Below, one piece after another: positions 35,018 through 43,821 of a DNA stretch of 64,000 nucleotides. The DNA comes from Leptospira sp. 96542 (GTDB lineage Bacteria; Spirochaetota; Leptospiria; Leptospirales; Leptospiraceae), in the NCBI GenBank assembly GCA_029310945.1, contig JARJFC010000004.1, forward strand, positions 95,415-159,414. The letters are read 5' to 3'. Position 1 is the stretch's first letter, and each line of letters starts with the position of its first letter. A program made the position numbers and the translations under genes. The notes beneath the pieces are model-generated. The model was not told the origin of the DNA. It did not search any database and was given only the letters and a program-made list of their open reading frames with translations.

Positions 35018-36466
35018 ATGAATAAAGAATACAAACTTTGGATCGACGGCCGCTGGACAAACTCAGAACGCGGCACAATGATGAAAATTGAAAATCCTGC
35101 CACTGGCAAAATCATTTCACAAGTGGTAGATGCAAGTACCGCTGATGTGGACAAAGCCGTAAAAGCAGCACACAAAGCGTTTTATGATGGCCGGTGGACT
35201 GGGCTCACTCCTTCAGAACGTTCCAAGGCTCTTTGGAAATTGGCCGATCTTATGGAAGAGAAAACCAAAGAATTTGCGAAAGCTGAATCTTTGAATGCTG
35301 GCAAACCCTACAAAAATTTGAGCCTTGCCGGGGACATCCCCTTTGCCATAGACAACATTCGTTTTTTTGCCACAGCCGCAAGGGACGTACACGGAAGCCG
35401 TGCCAATGAATACCAACCAGGTTATACTTCCATTCTACGCAGAGAGCCTGTGGGGGTTGTGGGTCAAATCGCCCCTTGGAATTACCCCATCCTCATGGCA
35501 GTTTGGAAATTTGGGCCTGCTCTCGCCGCTGGTTGCACTGTGGTTTTGAAACCCGCACCAGGTACACCCATCACCACACTCATGCTCGCCGAACTCACGA
35601 AAGAAGCTGGGATTCCCGACGGAGTCATAAACATTGTCACAGGTGGAAATGAAACTGGCCAAAATATAGTGGATCACCCTCTTGTCAGAATGGTTTCTCT
35701 CACAGGTTCTACAGGCACTGGTAAAAATATCATGAAATCGGCAGCGAGTTCACTCAAACGAGTGCACTTGGAATTAGGCGGAAAGGCTCCTGTGGTTGTG
35801 TTTGACGATGCGGACCTAGAACTTTTCGCCACCAAGGCCGCCTTTGGAGCCACTTGCAATACTGGTCAAGATTGTACAGCAGCCACAAGGATTTTACTCC
35901 CAAAATCGCTCTTAAAAAAAGGAACCGATCTCATCGTTAGCGCCATAAAACAAGTGCAAGTTGGTGATCCTTTCCAAGACAAAACGGAAATGGGACCGCT
36001 CATATCGGCTGTGCATAGGGATAGAGTTTTAGGATTTATGGACAGAGCCAAAAAAGAAGGAGCAAAAATTCTCACTGGTGGAGGAATCCCCAAGGGTTTC
36101 GAACAAGGTTATTTTTTCCAACCAACCGTTATCACAGATGTCAAACAAAACTTCGACATTGTACAAAACGAAATTTTTGGACCAGTTCTCACAATCCAAT
36201 CCTACGAAAAAGAGGAAGAGGCAGTGAAACTAGCAAATGATGTCAACTACGGATTGGCAGCCAGTGTCTTCACAAAGGATGTTGCACGTGCAATGCGGGT
36301 GAGTAAAAAACTAGAGTTTGGAACTGTATGGATCAATGACCATCTCCCTTTGGCATCGGAAACTCCGCACGGAGGTTTCAAACAATCTGGGTTTGGAAAA
36401 GATCTATCCATCGAGTCTGTTTCAGACTACCTCATCACCAAACACGTGATGGTGGGAGGGGTATAA
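35018..36466 (+). CDS. patD: Gamma-aminobutyraldehyde dehydrogenase
   Basis: Aldehyde dehydrogenase of 482 residues that would oxidise 4-aminobutanal (1-pyrroline) to GABA. It aligns by eye with E. coli PatD/YdcW: APWNYPILMAVWKFGPALAAG, MVSLTGSTGTGKNI, VHLELGGKAPVVVFDDAD, ATCNTGQDCTAATR with catalytic Cys, NEIFGPVL, and the C-terminal ETPHGGFKQSGFGKD, SVSDYLITKHVMVG. It begins 2 bases after gabT. Together with gabT and gabD it forms the putrescine-to-succinate route, opposite the polyamine importer. Confidence 0.92.
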   Translation: MNKEYKLWIDGRWTNSERGTMMKIENPATGKIISQVVDASTADVDKAVKAAHKAFYDGRWTGLTPSERSKALWKLADLMEEKTKEFAKAESLNAGKPYKNLSLAGDIPFAIDNIRFFATAARDVHGSRANEYQPGYTSILRREPVGVVGQIAPWNYPILMAVWKFGPALAAGCTVVLKPAPGTPITTLMLAELTKEAGIPDGVINIVTGGNETGQNIVDHPLVRMVSLTGSTGTGKNIMKSAASSLKRVHLELGGKAPVVVFDDADLELFATKAAFGATCNTGQDCTAATRILLPKSLLKKGTDLIVSAIKQVQVGDPFQDKTEMGPLISAVHRDRVLGFMDRAKKEGAKILTGGGIPKGFEQGYFFQPTVITDVKQNFDIVQNEIFGPVLTIQSYEKEEEAVKLANDVNYGLAASVFTKDVARAMRVSKKLEFGTVWINDHLPLASETPHGGFKQSGFGKDLSIESVSDYLITKHVMVGGV

Positions 36467-36492
36467 GTCCAAATTTTGGAACGATAACGAAG

Positions 36493-37800
36493 ATGAACAA
36501 AAACAATCCAATTATCAATTTTTTTTCTTGGGTACTCCCACGGTTCAATCTTTTTGAAGATTTAGACAAACAAGGAACCATCGAGTCCATCCAAAAGGGA
36601 GCCGAGATCAAAGGAACCAATCTATGGACATTGATTTTTGCCATCTTCATTGCGAGCATTGGTCTCAATGTCAATTCAACTGCTGTTATCATTGGAGCCA
36701 TGCTCATCTCCCCTCTCATGGGTCCAATTGTAGGCATTGGGTTTGCGGCAGCAACCAACGATTTTGATGAATTAAAACGATACCTGCGAGTGCTCGCTGT
36801 TGCAACATTCGCAAGTATCCTCACATCTTTTATTTATTTTTCACTTTCACCCATTAGCGAGGCACAGTCTGAACTCCTGGCTCGCACCTCACCCACAATT
36901 TACGACGCCCTCATTGCTCTGTTTGGTGGTGCCACAGGAATCATAGCCAACACTCGCAAAGAAAAAGGCAATGCCATTGCGGGAGTCGCTATAGCCACTG
37001 CTCTTATGCCTCCGCTTTGTACGGCGGGTTATGGATTATCACAAGGCAATTGGCAATATTTTTTGGGAGCAACTTATTTGTATCTCATCAACTCCATCTT
37101 CATTGCCATTGCTACCTTTATTTTTGTAAGGTATTTGGAGTTTCCGAAAGTGGATTGGGGTCTTTACAAAGAACGTGAAAAAAAAGTAAAGGTTTATCTT
37201 GCTATTTTTTCACTCATCGTACTATTGCCTTCTGTATACACAGCCACACAAATTGTTCGCTCTTCTTATTTTAAGGCCAAAACAAACGAATTCATCAAGG
37301 CAGAAATTGTAACTCCGACAAGGAAAATTTTAGACAAAACCATAGAGTTTGGTTCTCCTTCGAAAATTGAGCTAAGTCTCATTGGTCCTCGGATTTCAGA
37401 CGGAGACATTGAAGATCTGAAATCAAAATTAAAACTCTATGGCATTGCCAACAGTGAACTCATTTTACACCAAGACTTCAGTGCACCTAACGCAGACAAT
37501 ATTAAATATGAGGTACTCGCAGAAATCTACCAAAACCAGATGGAGTCAAAAAAAATCGACGAACCACAACTCGCAAAGGAAATTTCGGTTTTTTTTCCTG
37601 GTCTTGCGAGTGTGAGTTTTTCCAAATCAAAACGTTATAATGTGTCAGAAAATGTTTACCAAGAAGTGACTATGTTTGATACGGAATGGACAAAACTTCC
37701 CACCGAAACCGAAAAACAAAAGTTAATTGATTTTTTACGACTAAGGATTGAAGAGGAATACTTAGAGCTAAATGTTCGAAAAGTCAAACCTTCGAGCTAG
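36493..37800 (+). CDS. DUF389 family membrane protein
   Basis: A 435-residue protein of the DUF389 (TIGR00341-type) family. The recognisable core is GLNVNSTAVIIGAMLISPLMGPIVGIGFA, a second set of helices with ALFGGATGIIANTRKEKGNAIAGVAIATALMPPLCTAGYGL, then a long soluble C-terminal domain (about 265-435) after a final helix. The family occurs widely in bacteria and is of unknown function, with transport suspected from the helices. It lies 26 bases after patD in the same direction, perhaps by readthrough. Its 3' end overlaps the convergent gene by 17 bases. Confidence 0.85.
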   Translation: MNKNNPIINFFSWVLPRFNLFEDLDKQGTIESIQKGAEIKGTNLWTLIFAIFIASIGLNVNSTAVIIGAMLISPLMGPIVGIGFAAATNDFDELKRYLRVLAVATFASILTSFIYFSLSPISEAQSELLARTSPTIYDALIALFGGATGIIANTRKEKGNAIAGVAIATALMPPLCTAGYGLSQGNWQYFLGATYLYLINSIFIAIATFIFVRYLEFPKVDWGLYKEREKKVKVYLAIFSLIVLLPSVYTATQIVRSSYFKAKTNEFIKAEIVTPTRKILDKTIEFGSPSKIELSLIGPRISDGDIEDLKSKLKLYGIANSELILHQDFSAPNADNIKYEVLAEIYQNQMESKKIDEPQLAKEISVFFPGLASVSFSKSKRYNVSENVYQEVTMFDTEWTKLPTETEKQKLIDFLRLRIEEEYLELNVRKVKPSS

Positions 37801-38476
37801 AAGCTTGTTCTAAAAACTCTTTGAACTGATCCATATCCTTTGTGAAGAAAACGGGTCTCGGGGCTTTGGAATCTTTGGGCAAAAATACAATGCCTTGGTT
37901 GTGGAGGACAACCTCTTCCAATTCCCTAACTTCATAAGTATAGGTTACATTGCCTGAATTAAAAATAAATTTCCCTGTTTCTTCTTTCAAAACCCCAGAA
38001 CCAATTCGTTTGAAATTACGAAGGTTCTCTTCCATCGATTCTAAATCACCACCACCACCAAATTCCAATTTTCCAGAATAATCCAAATACAAATTGCCCT
38101 CAATTTGGAATTTCACTTCGGGAGGAAGAGACTCTTCTTTGAGTATCCCCGTTTGGTCATCTGGTTTCAAAATGGAGGCTTTTTCCACCACAGAGGGAGC
38201 CACTTCTTCTGCTATGTTTTGGCTGGCAAGGCTCGGACTGTCAAAGATTCCCCTCTCCTTTCGGATTCTCTCATCCAATTGGGGGGATACGGAACTCGGT
38301 GCCCCGTAACGAAAATTGGTATTTGGCTGCCTTTTTTGTTTGGTATGGCTGGTTTTGGGATTCTGTGGGGAGAGGGAAACGTACAAAAAACAGAGTACTC
38401 CCACAAGGATCATGGCGAAGGCGGCAAACAACATTCTGTTTCTATTATCTGGCAATTTGGCAGATCCCTTGATCAC
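37784..38476 (-). CDS. Hypothetical membrane-anchored protein
   Basis: A 230-residue protein not recognised by family. One N-terminal helix (about 14-34, MLFAAFAMILVGVLCFLYVS) is followed by a disordered basic/Pro region and then a beta-rich C-terminal domain (about 115-215) with GNLYLDYSGKLEFGGGGDLES and FIFNSGNVTYTYEVRELEEVVLHN. The C-terminus is probably periplasmic. It is transcribed away from the SurA-N-like gene across a 42-base gap. It may be an envelope accessory of that neighbour; no function is assigned. Confidence 0.6.
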   Translation of the reverse strand: MIKGSAKLPDNRNRMLFAAFAMILVGVLCFLYVSLSPQNPKTSHTKQKRQPNTNFRYGAPSSVSPQLDERIRKERGIFDSPSLASQNIAEEVAPSVVEKASILKPDDQTGILKEESLPPEVKFQIEGNLYLDYSGKLEFGGGGDLESMEENLRNFKRIGSGVLKEETGKFIFNSGNVTYTYEVRELEEVVLHNQGIVFLPKDSKAPRPVFFTKDMDQFKEFLEQASSSKV

Positions 38477-38518
38477 ATTTTTTCTTTACAATTGGGTGTC
38501 CAAGGAAACCATTCCCTT

Positions 38519-39763
38519 ATGTTCGAAGATGAACCCTCCACTCTAAAACAGAAAATCACCCGTCTTTTCATTGGTCTCTTTTTATCCTTACTTGTGCTTA
38601 TGTTATTATTCCAATTCATCCAAGAGGATGCAAAACAAAGTGCTCTTGGTGCCGTGACAGGACAAAGTTCCACAAAAGCGGGTTCTGTGGCTGGTCGGTC
38701 CATCCCCATTGACTATTTCAATGCCGCCAGACAAAGTTGTTATTCTCGTTACCAACAACAATACGGGCGAGACATCTCCCAAAACCCAGAGTTTTTGAAT
38801 TCTTGTGCATTTTCCATGATCAAAGAGCTCTACATTGGCAACGACATTGCGGAAGCCGTTGGGTTTAAGGTATCCGAAACCTATATCAAACGGGAACTCG
38901 CCAAACAAGCCCACCAAATGCACAAAGAAGCTTCTGCCCAAGCAGGTTATGCGGAAGAAGACACACGTTCCGTACAAGAAATCTACCAACAACTTTACCG
39001 TTCGGCGCCCATGGCCTTCCAAGTGGATCTTTCCACCTATTATTTTCTATTCAACACCTTCGTTGACCAAACCTTCAAACCTTCGGCATCAGAACAAAAC
39101 CTAGAATCGGAAGCAAAAAGAGCCAAAATCTCCTTCCGTGTGGTGGCATTTTCCGAGGTGGATCTCCTGAACCGGTTAGAAAATACCATTCAAATTTCCG
39201 ACTTAGATCTCAAAACCGAATACGACCGTGAAGTGAAAGAGGGAAATCTTTCGAAAGATGCATCGGGCAATTTCCCAAGTTTTGAAACCCGCAAACCCCT
39301 CCTACTCTCCAAACTCAAATTTGATCGCAAACGAAAGGAAGTGGAAACTTGGAAAAATAAAATTGCGGCCAAAGCCACAGAACCCAATGGTTTGGAAGCG
39401 ATTGCAAACGAAACGGGCATGCCCATTGAACTAGTTTCGAATGCGAGCCTAAGCGATCTAAAACTAGTCACATCCAACCGAGGGAACAGTTACCGTTTAG
39501 CGAATTCCCCAAAATTTTGGGAGGCTCTGGGAAATGATCCTTTTGGAAAAAAATTGGTTCTTGGCCCATTTAATGACAATGACAAACAAGTTTTTGTAGA
39601 ATTTGGCGTCCTATCCTTCGGGGAACCTTTACCCCAAAAACCGGAAGACCAGATGGCAGATTTTTTGAAACAAAGACAACTTTATAGCTTTTTTCTTGAA
39701 ATAAACCAGTCCCTTGCGGCAGAATACAACGTAGAGAAAAAGAACCTTCTCACCCAAGAATAA
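38519..39763 (+). CDS. SurA-N/PpiD-like membrane-anchored periplasmic protein without PPIase domain
   Basis: A 414-residue protein starting at ATG 38519 with AAGGA 12 bases upstream. An open frame continues upstream to 38105, but that part is antisense to the neighbouring gene and has no start signals, so it was excluded. A helix (about 13-32) anchors a long helical periplasmic domain. Short segments such as AVGFKVSETYIKRELAKQAH and TEYDREVKEGNLSKDA recall the SurA/PpiD chaperone N-terminal domain. No parvulin motif is present. It directly abuts the CheX-like gene, whose ATG follows its TAA without a gap. A periplasmic chaperone-like role is tentative. Confidence 0.6.
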   Translation: MFEDEPSTLKQKITRLFIGLFLSLLVLMLLFQFIQEDAKQSALGAVTGQSSTKAGSVAGRSIPIDYFNAARQSCYSRYQQQYGRDISQNPEFLNSCAFSMIKELYIGNDIAEAVGFKVSETYIKRELAKQAHQMHKEASAQAGYAEEDTRSVQEIYQQLYRSAPMAFQVDLSTYYFLFNTFVDQTFKPSASEQNLESEAKRAKISFRVVAFSEVDLLNRLENTIQISDLDLKTEYDREVKEGNLSKDASGNFPSFETRKPLLLSKLKFDRKRKEVETWKNKIAAKATEPNGLEAIANETGMPIELVSNASLSDLKLVTSNRGNSYRLANSPKFWEALGNDPFGKKLVLGPFNDNDKQVFVEFGVLSFGEPLPQKPEDQMADFLKQRQLYSFFLEINQSLAAEYNVEKKNLLTQE

Positions 39764-40228
39764 ATGCAAATAAAAGCCGACTTTATCAATCCCTTTCTGG
39801 AAGCCGCCACCATCGTATTTCGCGATGTACTGCAACAAGACCTCATCCGAGGAAAAATAGGGATCAAAGACTCTCCTGCTCCGAGTCACGAAATCGCCAT
39901 CGTCATTGGTGTTGTGGGTTCTTTCAGTGGCGAAGTTGTCTATAGTATGAATTACGATGCGGCTTACAAGGTTTCCAAAACCTTGGTGCCAGGGCTTTCG
40001 GATGAGGATGTCAAAAATGAATACAAAGACATCCTCGGTGAGATTGCCAACATGACCACGGGAAATGCAATGAATATCTTCACTTCGGCGGGGCAGTCGG
40101 TGGAGATCACTACACCAAACATCCAAGAATCCAAGTCCACTTCCGTTCGGTTCAATAAAAAACCAACACTTTCGATCAATCTCTATTCCAAGTTTGGCCG
40201 AATTGAAGTCAACGTTGCGATTGCTTAG
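39764..40228 (+). CDS. CheX-like chemotaxis phosphatase family protein
   Basis: A 154-residue protein of the CheC/CheX/FliY phosphatase family. The single signature helix EYKDILGEIANMTTGNAMN holds the E-x2-N catalytic pair used by CheX to dephosphorylate CheY-P, and VVGSFSGEVVYSMNYDAAYKV is the preceding strand-helix. CheX has one such active helix, where CheC has two. It begins immediately after the stop of the SurA-N-like gene. It could remove phosphate from chemotaxis or other response regulators; no chemotaxis genes lie nearby. Confidence 0.75.
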   Translation: MQIKADFINPFLEAATIVFRDVLQQDLIRGKIGIKDSPAPSHEIAIVIGVVGSFSGEVVYSMNYDAAYKVSKTLVPGLSDEDVKNEYKDILGEIANMTTGNAMNIFTSAGQSVEITTPNIQESKSTSVRFNKKPTLSINLYSKFGRIEVNVAIA

Positions 40229-41169
40229 GTGTCGCCACCCAAAAGTTTCAGCCTATTCTTCGTTTCCTTTCTGAAGTCGTATCCGGGCGCCAAGGTTTTG
40301 CCTTCGGCCGCTGCATTGTACATTTGGTAGTATTTTTTCGATCGTTCGAGGTCTCTCTCTTCCCAAATGCCTTCGTAAACCTTACCCAAATAATAATGGG
40401 CAGGTATGAATTCATCTGCATCTTTATACTCTTTTAGAATGCTCACCAAATGGTGGATGGATGGTCTGTATTCTTTTCTACGGATTAGCAAAACAGCCAC
40501 CGCGAAATGCGCTCTCGGCGTGAGTGTGGGGTGTTTTGGGAAATCGTTTATGAGTTTTAAATATTCTTTGTATGCTTTTTCTTCTGACTCTGGTTTACCC
40601 ATACGGTCGAGGGATCGTGCGAGTTCAAATTGTGATTTTGTTTTTAAATCAGGGTCTTCCAAACTATCCACAAGCCCTGTGGATTCTTTTTCCTTTCCAT
40701 CCAACCCAAATAAATTGGTGTTTTCCAATTTGGAGGCATTTGCTTTTTCCCCTTCGTTTTTATACGAGGAGGCAAATTCTTCTTCTGCGTTTTTTTTCTG
40801 GTCCCGTGTGAGGTAAGACTTTCCCTTTTTATAGGAGGCAAGTGTCGGATCGATCGCTTCCTTTTTCTTTTTTTTTGCAGAAACTTTTTTCGTAGTTTTG
40901 GAAACATCCCCGCTCGTTTTAGAGGAATCTACCGTGCTCGGATCCATTCCCAGATTTGGATTTGTTTCGGCATTCACTTGTGAGTTTTGTTTTGCCTCTG
41001 CTTCTTTTGTACCTTTCTCAGTCTCTTTGTTAGTTGGTGCTTCCGCACTGTTCTCATCAATTACTTCAGATTTTAGATTTTCTGGAAAGGGGAGGTATAA
41101 TTCTTGGGTTTGGGCAAACTGAACCTGAGGCACAATCAATAAGAAAAATAAATAAGAGAAAAATCTCAT
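40225..41169 (-). CDS. Exported TPR protein
   Basis: A 314-residue protein with a signal peptide (about 1-19, VQFAQ) and a low-complexity Glu/Lys/Thr/Ser region (about 35-105). This is followed by TPR-like repeats (about 150-300: FELARSLDRMGKPESEEKAYKEYL, HFAVAVLLIRRKEYRPSIHHL, HYYLGKVYEGIWEERDLERSKKYY). The arrangement recalls BamD/YbgF-like periplasmic scaffolds, without the lipobox. It is the third gene of a translationally coupled set with the OmpA-like protein (overlap 4 bases with the middle gene). A role as an envelope scaffold is inferred. Confidence 0.7.
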   Translation of the reverse strand: MRFFSYLFFLLIVPQVQFAQTQELYLPFPENLKSEVIDENSAEAPTNKETEKGTKEAEAKQNSQVNAETNPNLGMDPSTVDSSKTSGDVSKTTKKVSAKKKKKEAIDPTLASYKKGKSYLTRDQKKNAEEEFASSYKNEGEKANASKLENTNLFGLDGKEKESTGLVDSLEDPDLKTKSQFELARSLDRMGKPESEEKAYKEYLKLINDFPKHPTLTPRAHFAVAVLLIRRKEYRPSIHHLVSILKEYKDADEFIPAHYYLGKVYEGIWEERDLERSKKYYQMYNAAAEGKTLAPGYDFRKETKNRLKLLGGDT

Positions 41170-41918
41170 CTCTCACCTTTGGGGATTCGTTCGAGGGTTC
41201 TTTGTTTTTGATTCGTTGCCTTCGACTCACTCGCGTTATCTGATTTTGAATTAACTTCGAGGTTTTTTAAATTTTTTTCCTCGTTTTTTGCCTTTAATTT
41301 TTTCTCCAATTCAGAAACTCGCTCAAGCATCTTCTGCATCCGGATATCATCATTTATATTTTGTTCACTTTCTCTGTCCGATTCTGAGGTTGTACGAGGC
41401 TCCACATCAATGGGAGCAGGGATGAGTCCATCGCCTGACGGAGTGTATATGGGAGGGATGGTAGAATCCATCGTTTTTTGATTTCGGAAATCGTATTCTT
41501 TACCTAAAAAATCTTTTTCTTCTGCAAGTGTTTCTTTTGGTTTTTCTCCCATTTCCCTTTCGCTGATAAAATCAAATTGCATCCGGCGGTTGGATTCGTA
41601 AGTTAAATCCTCTGGGTCTGACATCCGCACGTCTTTTCGTTTTCGGTTATAATCTTTTTCGATCTCCATCATAAACAAAGACCTTGTGTCCTGAGCGAGT
41701 TGCATACCTTGGGGTTTTGCATTCTCCCAACCTTTCGACCAACCAATGTAGATGGCCATGATTAGAAAAAAGAAAAACAATGAAATGACAATCTTTCGAA
41801 TGAGATCCTGGATTTGTGGGGGGATCTTGTCCACAAGCCCAGTGGCGGCACCCATCATTTTTTTGGTGTCTACATTGACTTTAGGGATTGCAATATTTTT
41901 AATTCCAGCCATGCTCAC
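41166..41918 (-). CDS. Single-pass membrane protein with C-terminal coiled coil
   Basis: An unrecognised 250-residue protein. One helix (about 43-62, KIVISLFFFFLIMAIYIGW) follows a 40-residue amphipathic start. After it comes a charged stretch with MEIEKDYNRKRKDVRM and a Pro-rich linker (PPIYTPSGDGLIPAPI). It ends in a strong coiled coil (about 190-220, RMQKMLERVSELEKKLKAKNEEKN) with a polar tail. It overlaps the OmpA-like gene and the TPR gene by 4 bases each (ATGA), so its product is probably made in fixed ratio with both and may bridge inner membrane and envelope. Confidence 0.65.
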   Translation of the reverse strand: MSMAGIKNIAIPKVNVDTKKMMGAATGLVDKIPPQIQDLIRKIVISLFFFFLIMAIYIGWSKGWENAKPQGMQLAQDTRSLFMMEIEKDYNRKRKDVRMSDPEDLTYESNRRMQFDFISEREMGEKPKETLAEEKDFLGKEYDFRNQKTMDSTIPPIYTPSGDGLIPAPIDVEPRTTSESDRESEQNINDDIRMQKMLERVSELEKKLKAKNEEKNLKNLEVNSKSDNASESKATNQKQRTLERIPKGER

Positions 41919-43771
41919 TCTTCCACAATTTTAAAAACAACTCGTCTGTTTTGCGCCCTGCCCTCTTCGGTTTGGTTTTCCGCAATGGGTTTTTTTGAAC
42001 CGAAACCAGTTGTCACAACCCGTTCTGGTTCTATTTTATGTTTCGATTTCAAATAGATTGCAACCGAATTTGCACGTTCCAGGGAGAGGTTTCGATTGGC
42101 CTTCTGGGATCCCACATTGTCTGTGTGGCCTTCGATGAGTATTTTTAAATTGGCTGACTTTTTCAAAACCTGTGCCAAACGGTCAAGTTCTGGCTCCGAT
42201 TCCTTTGTGAGTTCGGCTGAACGAAAGGCAAAAAAGAGATTGTTCATCACAATTTCATTTCCCTTTTTTAGTTTTGGGAGTACGATCACTACCAATTTTT
42301 CCTTCCCTTCCTTGTCTTTTCCCACCAAATTTAGGTTTTGTGATGCAGGCAGGTATCCTTCTTTTTCACCATAAAATCCATAATTTTCATCATAAGGAAG
42401 GATGATGCTAAACTCACCTGTGTTAGGATCACTCACAGATGATCCTAACGATTTTTTCTTCGTCAGTGATTCATACAATACTGAAGCCGATAGAGGTTTA
42501 CCATCTTCATCCACAACCTTTCCTTTGATCACAACGACAGGTTCTGGTTGGAAACTTTGTGGAATGGCCGCCATATAGAGTTCACCATCTCTCGAAACGT
42601 AGGCCCAATTGCCAGAAGCGGGGATCGAAAAAAAGTTAACACCCCTTAGATTTGCAGATAATTCTTGTGGTTCCGACCAAAGATTCCATGTATCGTTCAG
42701 CCTCCTTGTCACAAAAATAGAAATCCCTTCTCTCCTTCCAGAAGAAGAAAAATACAAAGTTTTATCATCTGGCGCAAGGAAGGGAGCCATTTCCTCTTCA
42801 CCCGTATTTATGGTAGAACCCAAATTGATTCCTTCTTCGTAAGTTCCAGAATCATTTTGTAAACTCACATATAAATCTAGTTTACCATAATTTCGTTTTT
42901 GTTGGGCAGAATAGATGAGGGTTCGTCCACTGGAAGCCAGAGCTGATCCACCAAACACTTGTTGGTTTGGATTATCTGCCTTTCTATACCAATTATAAAA
43001 ACTTGGAAAATTGATAGGTGTTGGGATCGACCATCCTGTTTCTGTTTTATGAGATTTGTAAAGAGGAGCGCGATTTTGGATTTTTTCCGATCGTTCTTTG
43101 TACTCAGCTTCCAGTTTTGCGAGCACATAATGAAATTCTTTTGGGGTTTGGGCATCCCGCGAAGCAACTTGCGATTTTAAGGTCATCTCTCGCTTCAGGT
43201 TCTCGAGCATTTCTTCTTCGCCAAAATTCCCGAATACAAACAATTGGTTTCCACCTGGCAAGGCAGAGATCACGGCAGATGGCAAACGATTGTTCAATGG
43301 TGTGGGCAATTGTTCCCCAGGCTGCCAAAATCCAAACTGGTCTCGTTTGCTTGCCCAAATTTTCTGCGTGGTGCGCCCACCCTCTTTGACAAGGGCTGTC
43401 CAAAACAAAACCTTCCCGTCAGGAGTGCATTGCGGATTGAAGGAAAACAGCCCGCCTGTCACGTACCTAGGTATTTTTTTCAGACTCCAATCGGGAGCCT
43501 TGTTCAGTTCGAAGGGTTCAATTTCATAGCGCAATGGTGTGCAACTCTCACCTGTGAGTTCACAGAGCATACGAACCTTTTTGCCCGCAAGGTAGGCCAA
43601 TTCTTCTTGCAGGCCTGATGAAACAACCCGATACACCAATTTTTCCGTTTTGAGAAGGTGACCTGTATTGAGGAGCTCTCCTTCCAAGACATGGATTCCA
43701 TTTTTTAAACTCTGGGAACTTGTGAGCCCGCCAGCCAAAAGAAAGAGGAGTGTGAAAAGAATCCGTGCCAT
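41915..43771 (-). CDS. OmpA-family protein with PD40 propeller and carboxypeptidase-regulatory-like domain
   Basis: A 618-residue envelope protein. A signal peptide (about 1-20) precedes a PD40/WD40-like propeller (about 90-390, GGLFSFNPQCTPDGKVLFWTA, GEEEMAPFLAPDDKTLYFSS). A carboxypeptidase-regulatory-like beta-sandwich lies at about 395-480 (IKGKVVDEDGKPLSASVLYE). An OmpA C-terminal peptidoglycan-binding domain ends it at about 505-618 (ILIEGHTDNVGSQKANRNLS, RVVTTGFGSKKPIA, NRRVVFKIVEE). The same order of domains occurs in Bacteroidetes OmpA-propeller proteins. It heads a three-gene coupled module and diverges from the ABC-F gene. Confidence 0.88.
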   Translation of the reverse strand: MARILFTLLFLLAGGLTSSQSLKNGIHVLEGELLNTGHLLKTEKLVYRVVSSGLQEELAYLAGKKVRMLCELTGESCTPLRYEIEPFELNKAPDWSLKKIPRYVTGGLFSFNPQCTPDGKVLFWTALVKEGGRTTQKIWASKRDQFGFWQPGEQLPTPLNNRLPSAVISALPGGNQLFVFGNFGEEEMLENLKREMTLKSQVASRDAQTPKEFHYVLAKLEAEYKERSEKIQNRAPLYKSHKTETGWSIPTPINFPSFYNWYRKADNPNQQVFGGSALASSGRTLIYSAQQKRNYGKLDLYVSLQNDSGTYEEGINLGSTINTGEEEMAPFLAPDDKTLYFSSSGRREGISIFVTRRLNDTWNLWSEPQELSANLRGVNFFSIPASGNWAYVSRDGELYMAAIPQSFQPEPVVVIKGKVVDEDGKPLSASVLYESLTKKKSLGSSVSDPNTGEFSIILPYDENYGFYGEKEGYLPASQNLNLVGKDKEGKEKLVVIVLPKLKKGNEIVMNNLFFAFRSAELTKESEPELDRLAQVLKKSANLKILIEGHTDNVGSQKANRNLSLERANSVAIYLKSKHKIEPERVVTTGFGSKKPIAENQTEEGRAQNRRVVFKIVEE

Positions 43772-43821
43772 ATCATACGAAATGTCGGTTGAAACCTCAG
43801 TTTACCTTAGAAAATTGACCT

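Noticed and set aside
38105..38518. Open frame upstream of, and in phase with, the SurA-N-like gene
   Set aside because: It is antisense to the 37784-38476 gene, has no ribosome site, and its translation lacks any plausible domain; the membrane helix start at 38519 is far better.
38606..39022. 138-codon minus-strand frame inside the SurA-N-like gene
   Set aside because: Shadow of the coding strand; no ribosome site and no recognisable domain.
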